17,438 nt of DNA, taken from positions 1 through 17,438 of the forward strand of contig JAVVSK010000025.1 in assembly GCA_036654235.1 (NCBI GenBank), read 5' to 3'. The notes beneath the pieces were generated by a model. The model made no database searches, was not told the DNA's origin, and worked only from the letters and a program-made list of their open reading frames with translations. Shown one piece after another: positions 1 through 7,600 of this stretch (position 1 is its first letter; each line of letters opens with the position of its first letter). The translations under genes and the position numbers were made by a program. This DNA comes from JAVVSK01 sp036654235 (GTDB taxonomy: Bacteria; Bacillota; Clostridia; Christensenellales; CAG-138).

Positions 1-43
1 TAATAAACGCGTTCGAGAATTTCTCCCTCGGACGCGTTTATTA
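1..43. terminator. Long hairpin at the window edge, probable bidirectional terminator
   Basis: Positions 1-11 (TAATAAACGCG) pair perfectly with 33-43 (CGCGTTTATTA). The stem continues inward through T12-A32, a T13-G31 wobble and CGAG 14-17 with CTCG 27-30, leaving a loop of about nine bases. The ends are A/T rich, so either strand would give a GC-rich stem flanked by a U-rich arm. It probably separates a gene left of the window from the minus-strand operon on the right. No T tract follows beyond the stem arm itself, so the terminator call is moderate. Positions 44-112 hold nothing I recognise. Confidence 0.45.
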
Positions 44-112
44 TATCTATCGTTGCGCCGCCCGTTGGATTTCATAGGAAGTTATAAAATACAATCTGTT
101 TAAAATCGCGGA

Positions 113-146
113 TAAAAAATATGCGGACGAAAATTTTCGCCCGCAT
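113..146 (-). terminator. Intrinsic terminator of the amylase/zinc-ribbon operon
   Basis: Read on the minus strand just after the stop codon at 161, the sequence forms a stem of ATGCGG, a G-U wobble and CG/AAAA paired with its complement, ending in CCGCAT. It is followed at once by ATTTTTTATC (positions 120-111). A GC-rich stem plus a U6 run, 14 nt after the stop codon, is the standard layout of a Rho-independent terminator. Confidence 0.8.
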
Positions 147-160
147 AGCTTTTGTTTAAG

Positions 161-562
161 TTAACTTTTAGCTTCAAATTTACATCCGCATTTTGTACAG
201 GTAACGCGGAGGCGACCTTTTCCGCGAGGAACGCGGAGTTTTTGACCGCATTGCGGACATGAGAAACGTTTAAAACTTTGACGCTCTTTAACGTCGCGTT
301 TTATGCTTCCGGGGAAGCCGGTAAAAAACGCCTTTAATTTATAAGTCAGTTCATTATAAATATGCAGTTCACGCTGACGCTTTTGAAAATTTTTAGACAT
401 CATGCGGAAAATACATAGAACAACGAGCAACGTTGAAACGCCGGTAATAATCCAACGCGCGACGGAGGCGTTAGCGTTTAAAAACATTCCTATTATAGAG
501 ATAACTATCGCAAGAATAACTAAAAATATAGTTAACTTATCAATACCGTATCTACCCTTCAT
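161..562 (-). CDS. Small membrane protein with C-terminal zinc ribbon
   Basis: 133 aa. Two hydrophobic segments, at about residues 10-29 and 35-54, should form a membrane hairpin. A basic linker (about 55-98) leads to a C-terminal zinc ribbon with Cys102-x2-Cys105 and Cys122-x2-Cys125 (plus Cys127), separated by a short Arg/Lys-rich beta stretch, like the zinc ribbons of many small Firmicutes membrane proteins. The start ATG (562-560) overlaps the TGA of the upstream amylase gene as ATGA, and AGGTG lies 7 nt upstream inside that gene, so the two are probably translationally coupled. The terminator follows 14 nt after the stop. The function is unknown. The ribbon could bind protein or nucleic acid at the inner face of the membrane, but nothing here shows which. 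The reading as a real gene is firm; the role is not. Confidence 0.8.
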   Translation of the reverse strand: MKGRYGIDKLTIFLVILAIVISIIGMFLNANASVARWIITGVSTLLVVLCIFRMMSKNFQKRQRELHIYNELTYKLKAFFTGFPGSIKRDVKERQSFKRFSCPQCGQKLRVPRGKGRLRVTCTKCGCKFEAKS

Positions 563-2478
563 TTTTCAGCACCTACTTTTTTTAATATTACGCCCGAATA
601 GGCGCTTATGTAAAATTCATTTTCGAAAAAACGGGAAGCGTTTAAGGGGTGTTCATAAACGGTTCGCCATGTTCCGGAAATATGCATTTTTTCTCCATCT
701 ACACCCTCCAAAAACGCAGATTGCGGGAAATTTACTTTTTTCTCCTCCGCACTTCTATTTATAACGAGCATCATATCGCCCGTTCCTAAACGCATTATTG
801 CGAAAACATCGTGATTCACGGCGCAAAACGAAGTTTTTCCCGAGAGTAGCGTTTTATTTTCGCGGCGGACAGCGCCGAGAGCGCGATAGTGAGAAAGAAG
901 CGCATTGTCTTCGCGTCCCCAAGGATATGGTGCGCGGTTAAAAGGATCCGCCATTCCGAGAGCGCCAACCTCGTCGCCATAATAAACGCAGGGCACGCCG
1001 GGCATAAAAAACTGTACCATAGAAGCGAGGAACATTCGCTTTTTACCGCGCGCTAAATCCTCTTTATTCGGAGAATAGAGAGCGGAGGCTTCTCTCGTTA
1101 ATGCGTCCCTATCCGGAGCGCCGGAGAGGGCGGTTAGGGCGCGAACGGTATCGTGGCTTCCTAATACGTTAAGGAGCGACATATAAAATTCGCGCGGATA
1201 GGTTTCCTGAAGCAAAAACATCTCGTTTTCTAAAGCAAAAGCATCGGTTTTTTCGAGTAAAAAGTTAAAGAGCGCGGTTCTGAAAGGATAGTTAGTTACG
1301 CTATCAAGTTCATCGCCGTTGACGTAGCCGCGCATATGTCCCATTGAAAACTTACGGCTGGCATTTTCCCAAACCTCACCGATAAGGAGCGCATCCTCAT
1401 CATTGCGCTTTAATTCCGCGCGGAGCATACGAATAAATTCGTCGGGTAGTTCGTCCGCGACATCTAAGCGCCATGAGGAAATGCCCAGTTTAGCATATTT
1501 TGAGATTACCGAACATATGAATGCGAAATAACCGTCGTCAAGTTCGTTTACCTCGGGAAGAGAGGTAAAGCCCCACCATGAACGATATTTATCGGGAAAT
1601 TCCAAAAAATCGTACCATTTAGCGTAGGGAGAGTCGGGTGAGTTATAGGCACCAACGCTTTTATACCGACCATATTTGTTAAAGTATACGCTATCCGCGC
1701 CCGTATGTGAAAAAACGCCATCTAAAACGATATGCAGCTTTTCTTCTTTAAAGGCGGATACGAGGGCGGTTAGGGCTTCGTCGCCGCCTAAGACGGGATC
1801 GACATGTTCATAGTCGCCTACGTCATATCGATGATTCGAAGCACTTTCGAAAATAGGATTGAGATAGACACAATCGGCAGAGAGCGATTTTATATAATCC
1901 ACTTCGCTTAAAACGCCGTAAAGATCCCCACCAAAAAAATCGCGCGGCTCGTAAAATTCGCCGTTCGGAAACGGAAGATAAGTCGGTTCATCATCCCAAT
2001 TTTTATGAATATAAACGCGGCGGCCGAGATTCGTATGTCGGTCGATATTTATAAGCCCGCCGAGTTCGCCCTTTCGCTTAAACCTATCGGGGAATATCTG
2101 ATAGACTATTGCGCTCTTAAACCAATCGGGCGTTTTAAGGGCTTCGTCATAAACGGTTATTTGATAATCCGAATCATAGGGATCGGAGACTTCGCTCCCC
2201 TCCCCCGTTCTCGCCGAATATGAATAGATCCTCTCGCCGTCGTTGACGATAAACCGATAGAAAACGCAACAGGGCGTTTCCGGTGCAAAAAAAGAAAACA
2301 CTGTTTTTTCGCCGTCGCGGACGCCGTCTAAAAAAGACTCTTTTCCGAGGGCGAAAAGACGGAGAGTCACGGTTGAATCGACCGAAGCGCGAACCGCGAG
2401 CGTTATCGGAGAACCCGAAGTAACGGCACCGAGGGGAGATCGAAGCTCTTTTAGCCGCGAGTTATGATAAATCGTCAT
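559..2478 (-). CDS. GH13 alpha-amylase family glycosidase, neopullulanase/cyclomaltodextrinase-like
   Basis: 639 aa. An N-terminal beta-sandwich resembling CBM34 (about 1-115) precedes a GH13 (beta/alpha)8 barrel that opens at IVYQIFPDRF (124-133). GH13 conserved regions are visible: DGVFSH at 253-258; RLDV with the nucleophile Asp339; GEVW with the acid/base Glu368; SHD with the transition-state stabiliser Asp443. YLNPIFES (205-212) and the nearby HRYD (216-219) are typical of the neopullulanase, maltogenic amylase and cyclomaltodextrinase group. About the last 90 residues should be the C-terminal beta domain. Expected reaction: hydrolysis of alpha-1,4 (perhaps also alpha-1,6) bonds in maltodextrins, cyclodextrins or pullulan. 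No signal peptide or dockerin is present, so it is probably cytoplasmic and acts on imported oligosaccharides. It is the first gene of a two-gene operon; the start ATG has GGTGAT just upstream. All catalytic residues are present. The family is certain; the exact substrate is not. Confidence 0.93.
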   Translation of the reverse strand: MTIYHNSRLKELRSPLGAVTSGSPITLAVRASVDSTVTLRLFALGKESFLDGVRDGEKTVFSFFAPETPCCVFYRFIVNDGERIYSYSARTGEGSEVSDPYDSDYQITVYDEALKTPDWFKSAIVYQIFPDRFKRKGELGGLINIDRHTNLGRRVYIHKNWDDEPTYLPFPNGEFYEPRDFFGGDLYGVLSEVDYIKSLSADCVYLNPIFESASNHRYDVGDYEHVDPVLGGDEALTALVSAFKEEKLHIVLDGVFSHTGADSVYFNKYGRYKSVGAYNSPDSPYAKWYDFLEFPDKYRSWWGFTSLPEVNELDDGYFAFICSVISKYAKLGISSWRLDVADELPDEFIRMLRAELKRNDEDALLIGEVWENASRKFSMGHMRGYVNGDELDSVTNYPFRTALFNFLLEKTDAFALENEMFLLQETYPREFYMSLLNVLGSHDTVRALTALSGAPDRDALTREASALYSPNKEDLARGKKRMFLASMVQFFMPGVPCVYYGDEVGALGMADPFNRAPYPWGREDNALLSHYRALGAVRRENKTLLSGKTSFCAVNHDVFAIMRLGTGDMMLVINRSAEEKKVNFPQSAFLEGVDGEKMHISGTWRTVYEHPLNASRFFENEFYISAYSGVILKKVGAEK

Positions 2479-2510
2479 AAATCACCATACCATACTTTTA
2501 TACCTCTCTA

Positions 2511-2538
2511 ATTTTATCACATAATGTGCGCTTGACAA
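2511..2538 (-). promoter_or_regulatory. Promoter of the amylase operon
   Basis: On the minus strand TTGTCA (2538-2533) is separated by 16 nt from TAAAAT (2516-2511), with TG upstream of the -10 box. Transcription would start near 2504, giving a leader of about 26 nt. Confidence 0.6.
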
Positions 2539-2551
2539 TGCATTTTATGCA
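2539..2551. promoter_or_regulatory. Perfect inverted repeat abutting the amylase -35 box, possible operator
   Basis: TGCAT-TTT-ATGCA is a perfect 13-bp palindrome directly upstream of the amylase -35 hexamer. Position and symmetry would suit a dimeric regulator, for example a LacI-type sugar-responsive protein, but no such regulator is encoded here and the motif is short and A/T rich, so chance is possible. Confidence 0.25.
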
Positions 2552-2570
2552 AGTTTCACAAATCTATTGA

Positions 2571-2666
2571 ATTGTTGCCGAGTTTGAGCCTGAGTTGGAG
2601 ATATTTTCGGAAAAAAACAATGGCAAATCTACGGTTAAAGATTTTCAAAGGGGCGTTTCGTGTTAG
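2571..2666 (+). other. Possible relic coding segment in the 570-nt gap before upp
   Basis: The frame beginning after the stop at 2568-2570 reads about 31 residues with protein-like composition (EFEPELEIF near the start, STVKDFQRG near the end), then stops at 2664. There is no good start codon or ribosome site, and the upstream frame is interrupted. It may be the remnant of a lost gene, consistent with the broken gene 190 nt downstream, or chance. I do not recognise a family. Between 2667 and 2853 I see only a promoter-like pair, TTGAGA (2725-2730) and TATTTT (2748-2753) with 17-nt spacing, and small weak hairpins. Confidence 0.2.
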
Positions 2667-2853
2667 AAAAAGGAAACAAACGGTACGATAACCTAAGATT
2701 GTCCGGCGAGAATCGTAATCCGGCTTGAGAATACGAAATATCCTAAGTATTTTTTAGGGGAGGCAGAAGACGAAGTATCAGAAAATATAACTTTCAAAAA
2801 ATAAAAGAAGAATCGAAAGTCATAATAAAATTCCAATAAAGGAAGTGAAGCAT

Positions 2854-2985
2854 ATGCCTGCAATTTTAACAAAAATCACCTTTACTGTTACGGAAGAAAT
2901 GGAAGCCCCGTTACGTAAGCTCAAGAAAGAACTGCTTTATTAGAGCAAGCAAATCTGAAATGATTCGCTAACCCGCGCCGGCGGG
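2854..2985 (+). pseudogene. Frameshifted relic of a ribbon-helix-helix (CopG/antitoxin-type) DNA-binding protein
   Basis: The ATG at 2854, with GGAAGTGAAG just upstream, opens a frame reading MPAILTKITFTVTEEMEAPL (residues 1-20) and then RKLKKELLY to a TAG at 2941. In the next frame (2942-2968) the sequence continues as RASKSEMIR before TAA. In the third frame (2968-2985) it continues as LTRAGG. Joined, these give the usual order of a small ribbon-helix-helix repressor or antitoxin: a beta strand with TVTEE, an LKKEL helix, SKSEMIR, then LxRAG. Two frame changes in about 130 bp mean the gene is dead, unless the assembly has indel errors. No toxin partner remains beside it. Confidence 0.6.
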
Positions 2986-3047
2986 AATGATAGTCCGCAT
3001 TTAGGAGATTCGCAAGGTTAGACCTTCACCTCAAGATGATTCGTCCC

Positions 3048-3076
3048 TTGAAAGACAATATCATTAGTGATAAACT
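3048..3076 (+). promoter_or_regulatory. upp: Promoter of upp
   Basis: TTGAAA (3048-3053), 17-nt spacer, TAAACT (3071-3076), with TG two bases before the -10 (TGATAAACT, extended -10). Transcription should begin near 3083, leaving a leader of about 44 nt with no room for a riboswitch or attenuator, so upp is probably not controlled by leader RNA here. Confidence 0.65.
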
Positions 3077-3126
3077 GAAAAACACATTTAGAAACATGAG
3101 AAAAAGTTATAAGGAGATATACCCCT

Positions 3127-3753
3127 ATGTCACTGCATGTAATTGATCATCCTCTAATACAACATAAGCTTACCTTTATACGCGACGAGAAAACCGAACC
3201 TAAATATTTTAGAGATCTTTTAAACGAGGTAGCTATGTTAATGGGCTATGAAGTTACGAGAAACTTAAAGACTAAGGCGGTAATGACGAAAACGCCGATA
3301 GCCGAGGCTAAAACATATATTATTGAGGGAAAAGACGTCGCAATCGTTCCAATATTAAGAGCTGGATTAGGAATGTTGGATGGGCTTTTAAGTCTTATTC
3401 CGACGGCGCGCGTTGGGCATATTGGTATTTATCGCGACGAGGAGACGAAAAAGCCAATTAAATATTATTGTAAGCTTCCTAAGGATATTAAAGAGCGAAC
3501 CGTAATAGTTGTCGACCCTATGCTCGCGACCGGGGGAAGCGTTGCGGAGGGAATAAGACTTTTAAAGGCGGAAGGCTGCTCAGATATACGGCTCATGTCT
3601 CTTATCGCCTCCCCCGAGGGGCTTAAAAATATGCGGGAATTGTACCCCGATGTAGATATATATGTTGCGGCAATAGATGATTCTCTCGATGAAAATGCTT
3701 ATATAGTACCCGGGCTTGGCGATGCGGGAGATAGGCTCTTTGGAACAAAATAA
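3127..3753 (+). CDS. upp: Uracil phosphoribosyltransferase
   Basis: 208 aa, the usual length for the family. It converts uracil plus PRPP to UMP and pyrophosphate in cytoplasmic pyrimidine salvage. The PRPP-binding loop reads VIVVDPMLATGGS at 126-138, VPILRAGLGMLDG lies at 74-86, and the uracil-binding C-terminal segment IVPGLGDAGD sits at 193-202 with the family ending FGTK. All are intact and close in wording to the E. coli enzyme as I remember it. The start is fixed by a strong AAGGAG (3111-3116), 10 nt before the ATG. The downstream membrane-protein gene overlaps the stop by one base (TAATG), so the two are probably cotranscribed. Identity is essentially certain. Confidence 0.97.
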   Translation: MSLHVIDHPLIQHKLTFIRDEKTEPKYFRDLLNEVAMLMGYEVTRNLKTKAVMTKTPIAEAKTYIIEGKDVAIVPILRAGLGMLDGLLSLIPTARVGHIGIYRDEETKKPIKYYCKLPKDIKERTVIVVDPMLATGGSVAEGIRLLKAEGCSDIRLMSLIASPEGLKNMRELYPDVDIYVAAIDDSLDENAYIVPGLGDAGDRLFGTK

Positions 3754-4208
3754 TGTTTGAACAAATAAGTGAATTTTTTTCGGATTTTAACGCATATAAA
3801 TTTTTTATGCTGTTAATTGCTGCCGGAATAATATATGCAATAATAGTTAGTATAGTCGGTGTCGTTCGTTATTTTATAAACGGATGGCCGCAAACTAAAA
3901 AATATTTGTTTTTTATCATAGGTGTAGCCGTTTTTGGAGCTCTTATCGCTATGAACGGCGCTGTTTTTGCGCCGATATTTTTTTTGGCAACTTCAATAGC
4001 CCTTATTGTTTTGATAATAAAATTTATAAAAGAAATGCGCGTATTGGAGGAATTTCCGACATATATGGCGCTTATTGCGGGGTCTCTTTTAGCGGCTGCC
4101 GTTCTTATTCTTATATTTTGGGGCCTGTTTTCGATGGCAATAAAGTTTACTATGGCGGGGGTATTTGAACTAATTATAACGGCGATGATATGGCTGAGGC
4201 TTTATTGA
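3753..4208 (+). CDS. Small polytopic membrane protein of unknown function
   Basis: 151 aa, strongly hydrophobic, with about five predicted membrane helices near residues 16-39, 51-67, 70-90, 104-127 and 133-149, and short charged loops (for example NGWPQTKK at 43-50 and KFIKEMRVLEEF at 90-101). The ATG overlaps the upp stop codon (TAATG), and there is no clear ribosome site of its own, so translation probably depends on reinitiation after upp. In other genomes the uracil permease UraA often neighbours upp, but this protein is far too short and lacks the look of that family, so I do not transfer that function. I do not recognise the family. The gene is likely real because of the coupling, its length and the clean membrane pattern. 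Confidence 0.75.
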   Translation: MFEQISEFFSDFNAYKFFMLLIAAGIIYAIIVSIVGVVRYFINGWPQTKKYLFFIIGVAVFGALIAMNGAVFAPIFFLATSIALIVLIIKFIKEMRVLEEFPTYMALIAGSLLAAAVLILIFWGLFSMAIKFTMAGVFELIITAMIWLRLY

Positions 4209-4234
4209 AAAAATAAATAAATGTATATTTTTTT

Positions 4235-4330
4235 ATGCGTCCGCCGTTTAAAACCCAAGAGGTTACGGCGGATGAAATATTTGATGCAATTATAATGGCT
4301 ATAATGCATAAAGGCTGCGGGGCTTTATAA
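4235..4330 (+). other. Doubtful 31-codon ORF in the 306-nt gap after the upp operon
   Basis: ATG at 4235 reads MRPPFKTQEVTADEIFDAII (residues 1-20), then MAIMHKGCGAL, and stops at 4328-4330. There is no ribosome-binding site (it is preceded by a T run), and its first half is the hairpin listed separately. It may be a micropeptide, a gene remnant or chance. From 4331 to about 4455 I see no other feature. Weak similarity to the sequence upstream of gene C begins near 4460. Confidence 0.15.
4240..4272 (+). other. Bulged 12-bp hairpin downstream of the upp operon
   Basis: TCCGCCGT (4240-4247) pairs with ACGGCGGA (4265-4272), and AACC (4252-4255) pairs with GGTT (4261-4264) inside it. The bulge is TTAA and the loop is CAAGA. 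It lies 31 nt after the membrane-protein stop. No T tract follows on either strand, so it is not a canonical terminator; it could protect the 3' end of the mRNA or be a terminator that lost its tail. Confidence 0.4.
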
Positions 4331-4514
4331 ATGCAAATTCCGGTTTTTGCCCTATCTATATACCTTAATGCTTAGTTATTGATACCTAATAATAGTCGTA
4401 TGTTCTTTTTGAATTGATATAAACAAGACTTGACCTAAGACTGATACTGCATACATTCTAATAATGTTGCTTGCATTTTTCTCATTTTTTTGTTAAATAG
4501 CACACGATTCGCCG

Positions 4515-4543
4515 TTGCATAATGGTAAAATGTATGCTATACT
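4515..4543 (+). promoter_or_regulatory. Promoter of giant dockerin gene A
   Basis: TTGCAT (4515-4520), exactly 17 nt, then TATACT (4538-4543) preceded by TGC, an extended -10. The same arrangement with the same spacing lies before genes B and C, which supports it. Transcription should start near 4550, leaving a leader of about 100 nt. Confidence 0.75.
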
Positions 4544-4650
4544 TATAAAGAACGGTATTGTAGGTGCGTTGTGGTGGATCTTCGCAGCGGTTTGCTATTT
4601 CCGACTTACAATTTCGATTCTAAGGATAGAAAAACTTGGAGGGATTTGTT
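4544..4650 (+). promoter_or_regulatory. Leader of gene A, conserved with that of gene C
   Basis: The leader can be aligned with that of gene C (14109-14217) at nearly equal length (107 versus 109 nt). The best conserved part lies just before the ribosome site: GATTCTAA, two variable bases, ATAGAAAA, then CTTGGAG. GGAGGG at 4638-4643 sits 7 nt before ATG 4651 and fixes that start. A TTG at 4636 in the same frame would put the ribosome site inside the gene and is rejected. Confidence 0.5.
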
Positions 4651-7600
4651 ATGAAAAAAATGTTGGCAGTATTGTTGACCATAGCGATGCTTCTTCCGTC
4701 ATTAACGACGGTTTTTGCAGCGTCCGTGGGACAGGTTTCGGTTTCCCCCGTTCTAACGAATGAAAAAACCGAAACGGCATCGATTGGAACGAAAACAACC
4801 GCCGGTGAAAAGCGTAATGTAGAATTTACGCAGAATAAAGACGCGGTGGAACTTTATGGTTTCTCGTCTTACTATGACGGAGGAACGGCAGACACTTTCT
4901 ATGGGTTTGTTCGTTTTATGTCTAACGCTCCCGAAACTGTTGAATTTTTAAACGGTTATTATGAAAAAGCTTTTGTCGCCGGCGAGTATGTACCGGATGT
5001 TCAGGCTATTTTCGCTGTAAGGAACTTAGGAGCGGCCTATTCTTTTATGAGAATAGATGCGATAACTTTCGCTGAGACCGAAATAAAGGCTTATGGCGCT
5101 TTCTCTTTCATGGATATGGCGTTTGATATTTCTTCAGGCGTTATGTATGGCATAAAGGAGACGACCCTTTATACTATCGATCTCACTACCGGCGATTATA
5201 CCGAGGTAGGTGCAACCGGAGCTCCTGCTACGCTATTTACCCTCGCTTGTTCAGACGCGGGTGTTTTATATTCGATAGATCAGGGCGGTTCGTTATATAC
5301 GCTCGATAAAGCAACCGGTACTGCGACGTTGGTCGGTAGCACCGGAGTTACCGTATCTTTTCTTCAGTCTATGACTTGGGATCATGTAAACGGTGGGCTC
5401 TATTGGGCTAACTGTAACCAGAACGACGGTATCTTATATTCGGTAGATCCGGCGACGGCGGCTGTTACGGCTATCGGTAATATCCATGGAGCAAATATGG
5501 AAGTTACCTGCTTATTTACTAAGGCAGCATCGACGGGCGATCCTGTTGCTGTAACCGGAGTTAACCTTGTTCCCGCGGCTGCGATTTTAAAGGTAGGGAA
5601 AACTCTTAGTCTTTCAGCTCAGGTTCAACCTTGGAACGCGACCGATAGAGGCGTTTCTTGGGTATCTAGCAATCCCGCCGTCGCTACCGTAAATGAAAGT
5701 GGCGTTGTTAGCGCTATTGCAAATGGCGAAGCGACGATAACGGTTACTACTGTTGACGGTGGGTTTACCGCTACTTGCGTAATAACCGTTCCGGATACCG
5801 CCGAGATAGACGCTGCGTTTGATGCTGCGGTCAACGCTCCGGGCGCTACCTATCATTTTGTAAATGACGACGCTTATCCTTGGGAACCCGTTACTGTTGG
5901 TGAAAGAAACGCTGTTAAGAGCACTAACACCGGAGTACACGGATCTCAGGCTTCGTTTACGACCGGTCCTATTAATATGTTTAGAGGCAATACAGTCAGC
6001 TTTGACTGGTTTACCAGCTGCGAAATCGGTTATGACGGTATCGTATTTTTGGTTAACGGTCAGAATACCGCTTCCTTTACGCGGATGAGTACTGACTTCG
6101 CGCATTATGTCTATCAGATTCCCGCTGATGGCGAATATACTTTTGCTTGGTTTTATATAAAGGATAGTTCCGGTTCTCAGGGCGAAGATTGCGGCTATAT
6201 TGACAACGTCGCTTTCGACGTAACTCCTCCGGGACCCGTAACGGGAGTAACCTTAACCCCCGCTACCGTTGATCTCTTCCAGGGACAAACGGCTCAGCTT
6301 ACGGCTACTATAGTTCCGAGCAGTGCTCTTGATATCGGAATGACTTTTTCTACCAGCGACGCGAACGTTGCTACGGTAAACGAAACCGGTCTTGTAACGG
6401 CGAGAGAAGCCGGAACGGCTATTATAACCGTAACGACGCATGACGGCGGCTTTACCGCGACGAGTACGATTAACGTAACGTCGACCGAGGAGCTTATGGC
6501 AGGAGTGAATGCGGCTCTTAACGTTGAAGGCGGAACGCATTCCTTCGCTATGGATATGGTTAATATGTGGGCTACGGACGCTACGACCTTCGCCGGAAGA
6601 AACGTTGCACATTCGACGACCGTAGCTTTGGGCGGAACAAGTACTTCCATAACGCTTATTGCGACGACGGACGGAACGGAGCTTATAGCTTTCGACTGGA
6701 TGGTCAGCTCAGAAGCTAACTATGACAAAGCTATCTTCGCTATAGACGGCGTTGAACAGGCGCGTATATCCGGTACAACTATGACCGATTTCGCTACGGT
6801 AGTATTTGATGCCGGTACAGCGGGCGAACATACTTATACTTGGACATATACGAAGGATAGCTCGGTGAACAAGGGTCAGGATATGCTATGGTTAGACAAT
6901 ATTGCCATTACGGTAGCTCCCGAGCCTCAGAGCGTAAATATGAACGCGACCGCGAAGGTTCATCTTGGTCAGACGATGAAGCTGAACGCGGCCGTAGTAC
7001 CTTCCTACGCTACCGATACGACTCTTACCTATACAACAAGCGACGCTACGAAAGTAACCATTGACGAAAACGGCTTTATAACCGGCGTTGCCGAAGGAAC
7101 GGCGACGATTACGGCTACCGCTATTAACGGCGTTAATGCCACTTGCGTAGTAACCGTATTTAATACGCTTCCTTCTCCTGACGGAAAGCTTTATGGATTT
7201 GTTGTTGGTCCCGCCGGGTTAACCGAGAACCTTGCCGGTCTTGTAAGGATAGATCCTTCCATGGGTACCGCTGAGGGCGTAATGGATTATCCGGGTCAGA
7301 TTTTTGCAGCTGAATACTATAACGGTGTCACATATGCTTTCGATAATCTAACGAAAGAATTCATAACCTTTGACGCTGTAACCGGCGAACTACTGAGCCG
7401 TGTTGCAGTTTCGGAAATTGCTTACGATATGACGTATGACTATACGACTAATACTATGTATGCTCTTTTTGGAGGCGAGGAGCGTGGTCTTGCGACCGTT
7501 AACCTCGCTACCGGCGAACTTACGCATATTGGACTTATGCCTCAAACTTCCGTTATCGTAACTCTCGCCGCCGATAACCTAGGTAAACTTTACGGCGTAG

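Noticed and set aside
402..764. Plus-strand frame of 120 codons across the zinc-ribbon/amylase junction
   Set aside because: It is antisense to two well-supported coupled genes, with no ribosome site and no domain.
2532..2554. Plus-strand TTGACA as a promoter toward upp
   Set aside because: It is a perfect -35 hexamer, but nothing resembling a -10 box lies 16-18 nt downstream. The same bases serve the minus-strand amylase promoter.
2540..3126. Riboswitch or PyrR-type attenuator for upp
   Set aside because: The likely promoter at 3048-3076 leaves only about 44 nt of leader, and no terminator-antiterminator or known riboswitch core was recognised upstream.
3111..3126. AAGGAGATATACC before upp looks like the T7 gene 10 ribosome site of expression vectors
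   Set aside because: The match is short, the flanking sequence is native in composition, and strong AAGGAG sites are common in Firmicutes, so vector contamination is not supported.
4636..4650. TTG start five codons upstream for gene A
   Set aside because: It would place GGAGGG inside the gene. ATG 4651 has ideal spacing and gives a signal peptide starting MKK, as in B and C.
4515..4763. Open frame of 82 codons overlapping the start of gene A
   Set aside because: It would start at the TTG of the gene A -35 box, has no ribosome site and overlaps the well-supported gene A in another frame.
6253..6612. Antisense open frames of 119 codons at the same place in all three big genes (6253-6612, 11023-11382, 15820-16179)
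   Set aside because: They recur because the sense genes are paralogous and share codon bias. The products are low-complexity (Ser/Arg/Tyr rich) and have no ribosome sites or recognisable domain. The same holds for antisense frames at 5614-6105, 10435-10857 and 15232-15423.
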